Source: Phytophthora quininea (lineage: Eukaryota > Oomycota > Peronosporomycetes > Peronosporales > Peronosporaceae). Taken from it: a stretch of DNA of 64,000 bases. A model generated the notes under the pieces. That model did not search any database, was not told where the DNA came from, and was given only the letters and a program-made list of their open reading frames with translations. Shown piece by piece: positions 45,283-57,162 of the stretch (the stretch's first letter is position 1; each line of letters begins with the position of its first letter). Both the position numbers and the translations under genes were made by a program. Where the stretch lies: positions 124,001-188,000 of the forward strand of contig JAAVTG010000545.1 in NCBI GenBank assembly GCA_011947345.1, in the 5' to 3' direction.

Positions 45283-46164
45283 ATGCCTGACAAACGCGCA
45301 GTCGGTGCCAATTCACGGCCAAACGTGTGCAAGCACCCTAGCAAGTGTACGCAGCAGCGCAACGTGAAGAAGAACGGCCAGCTGCATTGGTTGTGTGAGC
45401 GTCATCGCCAGCTCCAGAACGCCTCGCAGCGACAACGGTATTAGCGACGACAGAGTTCGAACACCTACAGAGCTGCCGATACGTCTCGAATTTTGGCTAC
45501 AGAACCGCTGTCAGCGATATCACCTGTGGATATACACGATGAGGTGGGGCGGGAAGTCACAGAGCACACAAACTAAACCCAGCCAGCTATTACCGGTACT
45601 GCGAAGACGTCTAGCACGGTTTGCGCGCATCGTGGCGGGTGTGGTCGCAGCTGTGCCATAAAGCGCAACGGTAGCTTTCACCGTTTGTGTGTGCACCACC
45701 GCCAGCTCAAAATCGATACGGATCGAGAACGCAAGCGACTAATTTCAGCTGAGAAGGAAGCCATGTCACGTTGTCGGCAAGGACGTGTTCGAGCTCGCGC
45801 AGACGGTTCTCGCGATCGCCCGGGCGATTGTTCGGGCAGTACCAATGCAAGCACCGTGGTGATTCCAAGTTCTGCACTGAACAGACGATCGCCGACAACC
45901 AAGACAGCAGCTGGAAATGATTCGACAGCAGCAATGCTTTCGTCGACACCGGAGCACGTGCGTCCCCAGACAGAACTAGCAAGCAGCCATGACAGTCCGC
46001 AGCAAGTCGAGGAAAGTCAAGATTTCTTCGGCCCCCTGTCCGAGATCATGAAAGCACAACGAGAGGAATTCCAACGGCGGATGGAGGCGGATCATCGCCT
46101 TCTCGAAAAGTGTGCGTCGATTTGGGCAGCGCATCTGCGAAAGATACACCGCGCAGATCAGTAA
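45283..46164 (+). pseudogene. small CxxC/HR-type protein with two repeats, two stops
   Basis: One frame runs from the ATG at 45283 to 46164, broken only by TAG (45442) and TAA (45574). It holds two copies of one motif: CKHPSKCTQQRNVKKNGQLH.LCERHRQLQN near residues 16-46 and CGRSCAIKRNGSFHRLCVHHRQL about 110 residues later, each with paired cysteines, a K-(K/R)-N-G turn and C-x-x-HR. I recall this arrangement as common in small oomycete proteins of unknown role. The C-terminal 80 residues are helical and charged. Two nonsense codons in an otherwise clean frame suggest recent loss. Confidence 0.6.
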
Positions 46165-46451
46165 AATGTACTCCCAGCTTCATTTCGGGTTGGTGGATAC
46201 ATGTATTTTTAATTCCTCTCCTCCGCTCTGATGCACACTCGAGATTTGGGAATCCGAATAGGTGGTGAGGGCGTGTGTGCCGCCACTATCAACGGAGTAG
46301 CTCGATAACTTGTGGTATGACAGAAACCTTCAGCCACACCTCCGTCGTACTGGATTTGCCGGCCAGTGTCCGTGCAAACGTGGTTAATCTTGCCGGTTGG
46401 CGGGGCAGATTACCGACGGAACTGCTAACGACTATTACTGCATTGAGTTCT

Positions 46452-48169
46452 TCAATCTCGTGGCAGTACCTCTGAATTTTGGGGATGCGCTAGAAGCTTC
46501 ATTTCTTGGACGATCGGTGCTGCGAAGGTCATAGTAGTTCCTACAACAGCACCAATGCGAGCTTCTTCTGTAGCGAATGCGTCCACCTGCGCCGGAGAAG
46601 ATTTTAATTTTTCAAGTGTGAGTGGCTGAGTCAACACAATGTAATCCCTTTGCCGAACACGAGATAATGTGACATATGCAAAAGCCACCGTGGGGATGGA
46701 GTTGAAGTGAAACACGACCTTGTCACATATGAGGCCTTGAACTTTATGAATCGTCATAGCATACGCTAGACGTAAAGGAATACCTCGGCGCACAACACGT
46801 AGATCGCTAGTTTTCTTTCCCCAGCTTGCTTCTCTTGGTGTAATGGGCACGATATTTGGCACGCCTTTCAAGAAAGAATGTCCTAGATAGACATTTGTTA
46901 TCTGAATAAGTACTATGGGCAGCTCGCTATCGGAAACGAATATTAGATCGTACACAACGCCATTAGTGCCATTGCACAGACCTGCAGATTGTTCTAGATT
47001 AAACGTTATCGTCACGGGAGCTCCAATGCACAGTTTTAATTTTGTTGCTACGACTCTATCGCGATCTCGGTTTGGCGTTTTGGCTTTGTTAATAAGCACA
47101 TCGACAGTCCCCACAGGAATTTCACGCTGGCGACTAATGCATTTCTGCTGAACGTGGTGTTGAGCTACGATGTGAATGATCGATGCTCCGCTTGCAATGA
47201 GACTTTTGTTGTTCGCAGCATCGACATCAATGTTTTTATGCGCGATATGCTTCGCTTCAGAAGACCAGCGGGGTATGTTTTCGCTATCGTATAATCTACT
47301 GTTAAAGAGTGCAGTGTCATCAGCTGTAGGAGTACGTTTTCGTAAGCGACGTAGCGCATTAAACCACTCAGGATCATTTTTCCCTCTGTTCTGACTCGTC
47401 AGGGTACAAATGTACTTAATTCCTTTCCATAGACTGCGACCTTTACGCTGTACCTCGTTTTGTATTTTTTCGCTGGGAGTAGATAGTGAATACGGGACGA
47501 CAGGATCTAGCTGGGCCGTATCACCAGTAAAAATGATATCACGGCCACCAAACAAAAGGTGGTGATCTTGAGGCCAAATTTCCCGCATACGTTGATCTAT
47601 CCAGTGCAACATCCCCGCAGAAATCACGCTAAACTCATCTATTATAACCAAATGCACGTCCTTATATCCCTGTTGCAACGCGTTGAGTTTTGTAGCACCA
47701 TTTTTCTGAGAAGAAAGCGATTTATAGGGAACTGAAAAAGCCGATTTCGTAAATGAAGCAAAACTAAGTGCAGAACACAGAGTTTGGCCTTTGATATTAA
47801 AAGCTGCTGTTCCTTGGTGCGCCAGAAGCATAACGCGGGAAGAGTTCCCCGTCACCTTGGGCTCGCTAAACACAGTACACACATCTTTCACAATATGCTC
47901 GATGAGCCAACTTTTTCCGGAACCCCTTCTCCGTTTATAATCAATTGCATCGGATCACACTGCACACCCTCTAGCTCGGCCTTCAATCTTGCGCGTGATT
48001 GTTTCATTGCTAGCGCAAATGGTATCCACTGTGAATCTGTCATTGATTCGCACAGATTGGAACTATCATCAGCAGGTTTGAGAGGATAACGATACACACT
48101 ATCGCATGGAGTACTCAGAGTTGCAAGTTTTGCTTTCTCTTTCATCCAAGGCTTCACACATTCCTTCAC
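46452..48169 (-). pseudogene. Helitron PIF1-like helicase domain
   Basis: 48169-47888 leads to the Walker A loop, where INGEG is followed by a one-base loss near 47920-47926. From 47891 the frame is open for 479 residues to 46452: IIDEFSVISAG (Walker B), FTGDTAQLDP (sensor), LTSQNRGKND, NGTNGVVYDL and the late motif AYAMTIHKVQGL...AYVTLSRVR. These are the PIF1 helicase motifs in order. Only the ATP-binding loop is broken, yet that alone would abolish function. It would unwind DNA during Helitron transposition. Confidence 0.88.
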
Positions 48170-48421
48170 GAAAGTTCTCGCTCGTGCAATATCCTCGGGA
48201 GTAATTGTGCTTTGCTGTCCATTCTCTCACCTCCAAGGCGCCGTGTGCTGCATTTGGCAAGTCGATTCCTACCTCATTTTGCACGAAATTGTTATCTTCA
48301 ACAAAAACATACTCAGAAGGAGGAAGTTGAGAGCAACAATGGGAGGAGTTCGACTGCTTCAACAGGTCAAGTTTATGCTGGCGGGCGATTCGTGCGTTAC
48401 TTTCGACAAGCAACTCGGTAT

Positions 48422-50123
48422 CTACATTTTTTCTTGCTCTTCGAGGAACCTAGCAATACGATCTTCATCACGTTGCGGGAGCTCACTAAGAGATCGCCTC
48501 GGGACATGCAAGAAGATCTCAGCGTAGCAGAAATTCGGATTCGCCTCATCGGGAGAAATATACGGAGACATTCGAATAACCTGGGCTTTAGAGCATTCTT
48601 TGATATAACCTCTCCCATCGATTCTCTTCCACCGTGCTCGAGTAGGACCAATATCGTCACCGGTATCGTAGTTTTCTACAAATGTTGCATAGCTCATCGT
48701 TTCGAAAGCATCGGTCTCTGGTCGGGCCATGTATGCGGACTCCATCCGCTCAATTTTAGAAGAGATCCGACACACATTGTCAGCTAAACCTTCAAAATCT
48801 TGAGCTTTTCAGTATCGACTCGATAGCATCGCATACTATGGCGTAAAACCTTTACACGTGCTACAGGTCGCGATTTTCCGTGCATGGGAAGCTCACGCAG
48901 CAATATGAAATAAGCCTCTTGAGCACTCACCTCCCGTATGGACAGTGCGGCATTAGCAACTCGCTTAAGAATTGCGTGGTGCGGCAAGGTCGGATCACAA
49001 CGCTTTACTGCAGCAGTGATAACTTTCCTAAACTTGAGAGTATCAAGTTCTGCTTTGCTCACGTACGCACCAGCGTACTCCGCCGCGCCGTAAGCGTTTC
49101 CAATCAACTGGATATCCATGTTTGCCCGCCAGCTAGATAACAGCACCGGAGAATAATTATTTATCGTTGCAACGTCTCTTTTCAACTTTACTTTAATCGA
49201 CGGAGTGCCATCCACTGCTATCGTAGCATCAATTTCTGTACGTGGTTGTAGCTCTTTAGGATACCCAAAGCGGCACCCATTGCGTTTCTTCCTACAAGTA
49301 CCACCGGCATAGCAGACATATTGCTGCACCCGGTGCACAACCCGTGCTAAGTCGCAGTTCCAATCACCGTCATCTTTTAGAGGAGGTCTAGAAGCCAACA
49401 CTTTAAAGGTGTCAGAACGATACTTCGAACAAATTAGGCACAAACACTTTTGAGGTCTTCTACGCTGTTAGTTAGCACAGATATGTGCTCATCAACGTAA
49501 GCTGCTAATTCAATTCTGCCTTCTTCCGTTTTGCTTAGTTCGAGAACATCGGGAGCATCCTTTATCCAAAGTAACGCGTGGATATGCGGTGACCCTCGAT
49601 GTTGAAATTCCACGCGCCAGAAGAAATCCTCAATTTCACCGAGAGGCTTAAAATGACCGCACAGAACCGTTTCAAAAATGATCGGAACCGGTGGTGAAAA
49701 AGCGGGCTGCAATGTCTGGGTTTTCGTTTAACAACCTTCTTCTCTCCTTTGACTTTAATCGTCGGCATTGCTCAAGAGTAAGTCCTGGGTTGCAGACTCT
49801 AAAAACTCGGGCCATATCGTGTCAGCAGCACTTAGTGTAAGAAAGAATGTAGGCCATCGAGTTGGAAGCACACGACTTCCGATCATGCTCATAAGATCAT
49901 CGCGAATATTTGCCCAATACAACCCACTGCCTCTTACCACTCGAAAATATGGTTTTAGTGACTCTAGAATCTGCATAGCTCGATTCTGCTGTCTATCAGC
50001 GGTCTCTGTCGTTGGATCAGCTTGCTCTTCACGTTCATTCTCTCCTACTCGGCGCACCAAATCATCAATTTGTCGTCTTTGAATAAGATTCAAACAAAAG
50101 AATTTGGAGGTACCGTGAATCAC
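48422..50123 (-). pseudogene. Helitron Rep (HUH endonuclease) region
   Basis: 50123-49755 has SRVLPTRWPTFFLTLSAADTIWPEF, typical of the Helitron-like N domain. 49712-49434 has EFQHRGSPHIHALLW with the H-x-H of the HUH nuclease. 49443-48784 has AGAYVSKAELDTL, the tyrosine/lysine block. 48775-48422 links to the helicase. Frames change near 49740, 49440 and 48780. Rep nicks and joins DNA through its tyrosine. Motifs are intact but the frame is broken. Confidence 0.85.
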
Positions 50124-50167
50124 ATAGCGTCAGTCGTGCCATTTCATAAGATGCGCGCAATAGTCTG

Positions 50168-51804
50168 CTAGGTGGAACTCGTGCACTCTTTTTCGTCTTC
50201 AAGAGGATTATAGCCGCCTTCGCCGTTCGGGAATAGAGTAGGAAAGCAGTTTTGCATCAACAGCTTTGTGGTATACTCATCTATTGTATCTGTGCTACGC
50301 CTTAATTCCTTGACAGGATATTCAGAATCACCACAGAAAATGTTAGCTGCCTGGATGATTTTCTCATGTTCGCTTTTGTTGCTATTCTCGTTTCGCTCAA
50401 GTTCGAACGACTCTATCAGGTTACTTAGTACGTCGACATTATCGTCGATAGCGTTTTCGGTTGCGGTGTCTGCAGTTGGAGCAGCCGTTTGCGTGCCACT
50501 TTCGATGATAGAGGGTGTGGATATTGCTTTTTCTTCAATGGTTTCAGGACGCAAGCAAGCATGGCAGGTTTGGCTAAGGTCTATGCTGCAAGCATCAACC
50601 GTTGCCACGTTGATTTGGTCATAGGATCGGTCTTCGGCACTTTCTTGTCGTTGTGATGACGCCTCGTGCTCTTCGTGGTTATCGTTTACTTGGTTCTCAC
50701 TGGTGTGAAGAATTTGGGACTCTTCCTCCGTCAATTCTATCGTGGGTAAGTCTTTGTCGACGTCGAATTGCTGCAGTGCGGCAAGATTTTTTCACAGATG
50801 CGCACGCGCTGGTACAGCGGGTTGTTCGCGATCAACCAGCACAGCGCCCGTCGCACCATATCAGGACGGACCCTAAAGTATTTAGCTGAATAGGAACCTT
50901 GGGGCTTCAAGAAAACAATGCCACACTTCTGCAATGGCCGAGGTAATTCCAACACCACGTTGATAACGTCATTCCAGTAGTTGATAGAGTTTCCCCGCGT
51001 AAATTCTTGTCCATCTGAGTACAAATTTACACAAGTCGTGAAAGAAACCCCGAGGCCGATTAAACGCGCCTCAATCCGGTTTAGCACTGCTAATTCGATC
51101 GGCACCGGGGCGATCCTGAATCCACTTGCTCTGCTAAACTTTGGGATTTTCTTCTTACGCAAGGAGTCGTAACAACGGCAGCAGATCCATATCATCGAGG
51201 CATCTTTGGTTTTGTCCTCCACGATTGCTTCTTCGATGATTTCACACTTGCCAGTGCTGTTTAGCAGAGGAGCAAACAGGTTCGACTGAGGAGCATACGC
51301 TTTTAACACGGCATTTTCAGACTTCGACAATTCGCCACAGCTGCCGCAGATCCGAAGAAACGGAGCGTCTACAGCATCGAAGAAGGCTGTAGCAAGCACA
51401 GATGAGTACAGTACGTCGAGAGATAAGTGCTGTGTGCCACGATATTTACCTTTTGCATCCTTGCGCTGCTGTTCGTTTCTAGCTTCTACGACCCCCGCTT
51501 TCTTGTTTCGCTTGGTGAGCCGAGGTTGCAATTGTGCTACCGCATTTCGCTTTCGTGTTTCGTCGGCACGGTCGATCCTTCGCGCGGTCGCATCCGCTTC
51601 AGCCGCCTCGACTGGAGCGGGCTTTGTACGGCGCTTTTTTGTTGGGTCAGCATCGCGCTGCTTTTCCAACGCTCTGAGTATCTTCCTCGCCGATTTCGCG
51701 GCCCGCACACTCTTGGATGGACTTGCCATCTGTCCTGCGGACACAACTGTACAGCCACCATTAGCACAGCATACTCGGCGCACCGAATCAACTTCGAGCT
51801 GCAA
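50168..51804 (-). pseudogene. Helitron N-terminal protein (DUF6570-like)
   Basis: The frame 51804-50737 (355 residues; a more natural start is the ATG at 51729) is basic at its N-terminus and then has RICGSCGE and WICCRCYDSLRKKKIPKFSRASGF, with a later FTTCVNLY and IVFLKPQGSY. This matches the cysteine-containing leader found ahead of Helitron Rep. 50734-50168 is an acidic spacer (EHEASSQRQESAEDRSYD) ending in LLMQNCFPTLFPNGEGGYN, also typical just before Rep. Confidence 0.75.
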
Positions 51805-52065
51805 TACGTCACAAGTTTGTTTCTCTCTTTGTCGATGCTAGCAGTTTTGATTATTGAACGAGTGCTCACCTCAAACGACAGCGCGCATCGTGAGTGCATC
51901 ACCAGCAATACTTTCTGTGGCTTCATGCGACTTCATTAACACCCGCAGAGCTTCCTCGACTGGAACACAATCATCCGCTGTGATTCGTTTGCACGGCATC
52001 ACACAGTGCTCTCTCTCATGGTTGTGCTAGCACAGTATTTGTAGTCATGATTTGTAGTCAAGCGT

Positions 52066-52960
52066 TTGTACACCACGCACACCGACGCTCGGTACGGCTG
52101 CTCTTTTGTGCTGCGAATGTCGCTAGGGGCTGAGAATTCCAGAGAAACCTTCATCTTCTTCGACGAAGCCGCATCCTGGAGTAAGTTTCTTGCGTCAACG
52201 CCAAATTTCGTCGGCTGTGCTGCAACCACATTGATATATTCAGATACCTACGCTACACGACGGCAAGCAACTAGACTGGCAGCCGATTGCCGTACTACAG
52301 GTAGCCTCGACACGCAGGAGCTTTGCAGCTGCACCTTTTCCTACTCGGCATTCGTTCGCTTCGAAAGAGAATATCTACTAGCGCATCGCACGAACGGATT
52401 TGGTATCCACTGCGCGGAAAAGTGCTGGGATGAACACTGCAGAGAACGTCAACCTTCAACGCAAAACGACCGTGTTTCACTTCCATTTAAGGCACCTTGC
52501 GGCATCCAAATCAACCTAACACATCTGCGGTTTGTCGACCCACTGCGGGCTATAACGTGCCGCGCCATCAGCCTCAACCAACCTTGCACTTCTTGCCAGC
52601 ATTCACCGAATCGATGCCGGTTTCAAGCTAAGAGTTTGTCATTGCTTCGAAAGATACTATCTACTAGCGTGTCGTGCGCACGGATTTGGTTTTCACTACC
52701 CAGCGAGGTGCTGAGATGAACACGAACGTCAAGTAGCACCACAAAACGACTATATGTTTCTCTCCATCCATTGAATGCACCGCGCGGCTCCAAATTAAAC
52801 TATGCACACTTGCAGAGTACTCCTCCTTCCTAGCGCTAGTACTGCCAGCAATACTGAACTATGCGTGAATGCCGCTCCCTTGTCTCGTCGATCCACTGCG
52901 GACTATAGCGATCCCGATGCACCGCGAGCTACACTCGTGCTTGCGCTTCTCGTGCGTGGA
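52066..52960 (+). repeat. diverged tandem repeat, coding-like
   Basis: A unit beginning GCTTCGAAAGA occurs at 52358 and again at 52644, 286 bases apart. Homology runs on to a shared CCACTGCGG(G/A)CTATA (about 52540 and 52892); the second unit is longer by some 66 bases. On the plus strand both encode FERxYLLAxRxxGFGxHxxxxC-like peptides. The 52066-52719 frame covers unit 1 and loses frame in unit 2. It may be a decayed Cys/His repeat protein or non-coding repeats. Unidentified. Confidence 0.5.
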
Positions 52961-53458
52961 GCATTCGTGCTCACGCTACCCTCGTTCGTCTTGTGCTCGT
53001 CGTCTCCATCCCGTAGCTGGAGGGCTCTCGCTTTGGGCTGGCGGTTTGCAGTAGAGCGCTCTGCCTTGCGCTTCAGCAGTGGAGGTGGCGTCTCCACGAC
53101 CCTCGGGATTCCGCTGTCCTCGAGGTGAACGCTCCCTTTCGGGATGTCGAGTAGAAGCCCACTCTGTGGACTTGTCGAAACTTGTACACCGCGCCGGGGC
53201 GGAATTGGATGCGCATCGCTTTCGGCGAACCGATCTTCTTTTGGCATCCCAAACGGTTATTTGGGCGATGAAGGGCTTGCGATTGATCGCATTCAGCTCC
53301 GTAAGGTCCTCGCGGATGTTATCGAACACTCCGTGGGCGGTGGAGTTCACGAGCGTGACACGGCTGCCATTAGGGATGGTTTTGAATTGGACGAATAAAG
53401 AACGTTTAGAATTGGCTAAAAATTCAAAACACTTCGGAAGTGACTTTTGGACGTCCAA
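52903..53458 (-). pseudogene. unidentified gene fragment, one frameshift
   Basis: The minus-strand frame from 53458 reads RVTLVNSTAHGVFDNIREDLTEL and FIAQITVWDAKR, then shifts one base near 53245 into a frame open to 52903 (HPIPPRRGVQVSTSPQSGLLLDIP, then a basic Ser/Thr-rich tail). The two halves read smoothly as one protein of about 185 residues. I do not recognise the family. It lies just upstream of, and diverges from, the hAT transposase. Confidence 0.45.
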
Positions 53459-53494
53459 AAGTGAAGCCAGCGATGGCGATCTTCCCTTCGATCA

Positions 53495-55149
53495 TTGAAG
53501 AAAAACCAAGAGATCGCCATGGCCAACGACAACTCCGAGCAGCACGCTAGTAGCACCGCATCGCCCTCGACAGCATCATCTCCGTCGAGTGCTTCACGCA
53601 CAAGGACTCATGGATCTCCGACGCCAAGGAGGTCGCCTCGCTTCAGCCCGTATTCCGCTCATCGTGTGTCTCAGGAGTCTTTGCAATCGCCGGCTGCAAC
53701 TAGGCGACCAACGCGGGCTCCTCGGCAGGTGCTTTACTCACCGCAGTCAGGATCAGCGAGGCCTCCACGGTCCCCAGCTCTCTCGCGCCAACCCTCAACA
53801 CCGCCGGTTATTATCGGTCGTCCACCCATGGGTATTTGGCAGCACTACTTTGTCGAGAAAGAGAACGGAAAGCGGCACGGCCGGTGCAGATATTGCAATC
53901 GGCTCAAGAAGAATGGCAAACCAAGTGGAAACTTGCTGAGCCACCTCACGAAAGAGTGTCCTGCCGTTTCTAGAGATATTAGGATGTCTTTACTACCGAG
54001 GCCGGCTCCAGCTCCCGACGCAGCCCCACAAGCAGTGGTCGAACCGCCTAAACCGCAAGCACTGAGTCAAGACGATTTTGAGATGGCGCTGGCACGAGTC
54101 TTCTTTGTGTGCGCACTACCATTTATCCTTGTGGAGGCGAAGGTTTTTCAAGAATTTATTGCTATGATTGCGCCGTCATTAAAGATACCATCGAGGCACA
54201 AACTCAGCAACGTGCTTTTAAAAAGAGTACGAGACCAAATTCACCGCTGCCACGTGATCAAGCTGATTAATGAGCAGGTTTATGTGTCTCTCGTCACGGA
54301 TGGGTGGAGTGATACCAACAGCTCCAGTATTATCAATTTTATGGTTGTCGCTCCGGAGATGCCGGCGATATTTTGGTCGTCGTGGTCTACCAAATCACAG
54401 CAGCACACGGCAGACTACATGGCACAAGAAATTGAGAAAGTCATTGAGGACATTGAACGTCAAACATCCGCAAAGGTGGTCGCTGTTGTAACTGATAACG
54501 CAAGAAACATGAGGAGTGCTACTCAGCGTATCCAATCTCGGCGAAACGTAGTTAGTGGTGGATGCTCAGCTCACGTGCTCAATCTACTCATGAAGGATAT
54601 CTGTAAGTTTCCGTCGATTAAAGCTGTCCATTCAAGAGCGGTCGCGCTTACTCGATTTGTTCGTGATCATCTGGCTTTACTGGATGAATTCAAGCGTCTA
54701 CAAGAAGGTGTCCGTCGAATTGGCGCGAGAGCACGAAATCTGGTGCTCCCCGTCCCGACGCGCTGGTACTCAGTGTTTAGCTGCTTGCAAAATGTGATGA
54801 ATAATCGAGAGATACTTGAAAAGCTATTTGTGAGCCCAGAGTATGAGCAATTTTGAGATCGGTACCGGGGAACAGCACCACGCAGGAAAAATTAGAGTAT
54901 TTGATGACACTGGTACGCGACGATAAGTTCTGGGTTAATTTAGCGCTCGTTGTGCGCTTACTTGACCCAATTATCAAAGCGTTAAAGTACCTGGAAACAG
55001 ACAAAAATTTTGTGTCGGGAGTTTATAAATGGTTTCGTTGGCTACGATATCATGAGGCGTTTGGCGTCACGGCACCTGAGCACGAGACAGATACAGTCGA
55101 ACAAGATGAAAATACCAATCCAAATGCAGATGAGGGATCGGACAAATAA
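53495..55149 (+). pseudogene. hAT transposase (BED finger, DUF659), frameshifted
   Basis: The 453-residue frame has a Ser/Pro/Arg-rich N-terminus, a BED-type finger at 114-155 (ligands C131, C134, H150, C155) and a DUF659-type core (LVTDGWSDTNSSSIINF near 265-281, VVTDNARNMRSA, GCSAHVLNLLMKDI, PTRWYS). It ends at TGA 54854. A one-base shift continues the protein in 54853-55149 (EKLEYLMTLVRDDKFW, RLLDPIIKALKYLE). The C-terminal hAT dimerisation block is missing or lost, so it is truncated as well. 55150-55476 shows nothing; terminal repeats were not found. Confidence 0.88.
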
Positions 55150-55476
55150 TTCGGGTGGAAACCGTAGCGAAATAGCATAATCCGCCATCCCGCCATATAT
55201 AGCTCTCCCTCCCGGTTGTGCTAAAAACGGATCCTCTTTTTATGACGGTTAACACTTTCTATCCAGGAGATCCACCTGAACTTTCGAATATATTCCTTCT
55301 TTTATTCTGACCGCCTCTGGTGGGGAGTCATTCAACAGAGGTAAAAACCACAATTTTTTTCCCCAGGAAGGGATATTATAAATTGTACCCCTAGCCGATT
55401 CTCAAAACACATACTGTAAAAAGGGTAATGCAAGTGGTAAAAGACATAATTATAAGGGGGCTACGCCCCAATCAAA

Positions 55477-55960
55477 ATGAACATCGTAGACTCCGTCCCG
55501 ACAAGAAATCTGCCGGCGACAGCCACTAAAAGAGTCAACCGCCTTCTACTAACGCTCAATAAGCTGAGTGACATTGTCAAGCATCACCGCTACTGCTCGA
55601 CCGCGTTGGCGAGGACACTACAAAGAACAGCTTTTGCTTTGATCGCGATAGTATCCGAGGTATCACCATTCGTGATTCGTCGTCGTCTCCATGCGTGGAG
55701 AATTCATCGTAGTGGTATCAGCAACATCCTCCGTCGTTGTCATATCAATAGCACATTTGCTCGTTGGTGGCACACCTACGGGGGGCTCGGTACGTACGGC
55801 GTTTGTTATGGAAAATGTTGAACAGCTGCAGTCGAGTGCTGATCTCATTTTGGCTCGAGCAAATTGACAGGCACTCGTTGGAAGACTTCCTCACGCACGC
55901 GACAAGCTACGTTAGCTCTCAAGGTGATAATAAAACTCAGCAACAGACTTCTACGCACTG
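55477..55960 (+). other. coding-like fragment, unidentified
   Basis: The plus-strand frame from 55477 (114 residues) and a second frame through about 55690-55900 (MENVEQLQSSADLILARAN) read like protein but carry stops and match nothing I know. They could be a Gag or capsid-like remnant. 55961-56096 shows only a short frame. Confidence 0.3.
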
Positions 55961-56096
55961 ATTGCTTCGTGGATAACACTCTTTTTGCAAATGCCTCCTT
56001 TTGACACTCCTGTAAAGCTGACCGAACATGTTCTGATTGCCAAGCAAAATTTTGATCGACAGAACCAAATGAAGCGATACTAATGTGGGATAAACT

Positions 56097-57160
56097 TCAC
56101 CATCCAGCCAGCAATCTTGTCGTCACACTAAATGGAGCTGACAGCTCAGTAAGACACTTCACTGTGAGCCATTGTTCTGAAGTTGACAGAGTTAGCTTCT
56201 TCGTTGTTTTGTCTTTGAATTCCTTCAAGCTTTTGTGAGAGTTCAAATTAATGAAAAAGTTTGTCAGCGCAGGCTTTAACTCACCAAAACGCTGCAGCAT
56301 CGTCAATGTGCTATTCCACCTAAAAGGACAATCAATCATCTCTCGAAGGGGCTCCTGCCTCTCGGGTTGGAGCTTACTCAGTCTATTGCGTCCTTTCTGA
56401 GAGAGATGGAAGTAGTTCGCTAGTTTTCGAAAGCTACGATCCGATTTACGAACAGATTCCATGTCAGGAGCGCTAACTTTCTTGCTGTCAACACTTTCGT
56501 TAACTTGAACAAACTTTTCAACTTGATCATAAAAAGCATCGATACCGGCATCGCTGATAAGTTCATCTGGCTCATTATCGTCGTTCGAGTCAGATTCATC
56601 ATTTTCTAAAGCATTTAAGCAGTCTTCTATCCACATGCGTCTGTTTTCAACATCAGTAAGTTTGCAGGGGTCGCCGCTTTCAATGCTGTTCGGGTAAATA
56701 TGACGTTGACGCTGTGTCAGTGCCTCCGACGACTGAACAGTACTTGACTGCACCAACTGTAGGCTTTGGGCTACTGGACTTCGTTGCGCCGATTGTATCG
56801 GCGTTCTTAATCGTGTTGATCGCGACGATGACGGCATTGTTCTTGCCGGCATCTTTCTTGTACTTTGTCTCACCGAAAAGGGAGCTTTAGGTGTGGTTGC
56901 TTTTGATTACGAGGATCGTGAGGAGCGTCGTTTCCTCGGCGTGGTGCTGCTCTTCTTAGCTCAATTTCTTGGTCGTTCATGTGTTTCTTTACGTTCTGCT
57001 GCTCCGATAACATCGTCATCGTGTGTACCCATGGCATTAACACTTCAGACCAGTCTTGTATGCTCTGTTACTGCCAAGTTGAAATCTGGCCATGAGTCCG
57101 TCGTGGACAATGATCTCAGAGATAAGACAGCAAGCCGTCTTAAACTTTTGACCATTAGAT
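56097..57160 (-). pseudogene. second hAT-like transposase fragment
   Basis: The frame 56873-56097 has a Ser/Arg-rich start, an acidic region (DESDSNDDNEPDEL), then RKLANYFHLSQKGRNRLSKLQ and CPFRWNSTLTMLQRF, the (T/F)RWNST block of hAT transposases, and SEQWLTVKCLTEL. The BED and DUF659-like parts are missing between the acidic region and this block, so it is internally deleted, and it is cut off at 56097. Upstream minus-strand sequence to 57160 looks coding but broken. Confidence 0.7.
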
Positions 57161-57162
57161 AG

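Larger units (their letters stand above)
46452..51804 (-). mobile_element. Helitron, decayed
   Basis: Minus-strand fragments in order: a DUF6570-like N-terminal protein (51804-50737), a spacer (50734-50168), the Helitron-like N domain and HUH Rep (50123-48784), and a PIF1-type helicase (48169-46452). Rep plus PIF1 helicase is diagnostic of Helitrons, which move by rolling-circle replication. At least six frame changes are present. I searched for a 3' hairpin with CTRR near 46.2-46.45 kb and a 5' TC end near 51.8-51.95 kb without a convincing result. 46165-46451 therefore remains unassigned and may hold the 3' end. Confidence 0.88.

Noticed and set aside
46165..46451. Helitron 3' terminus (hairpin plus CTRR)
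   Set aside because: Several CCAG/TCAG candidates on the plus strand lack a convincing adjacent hairpin.
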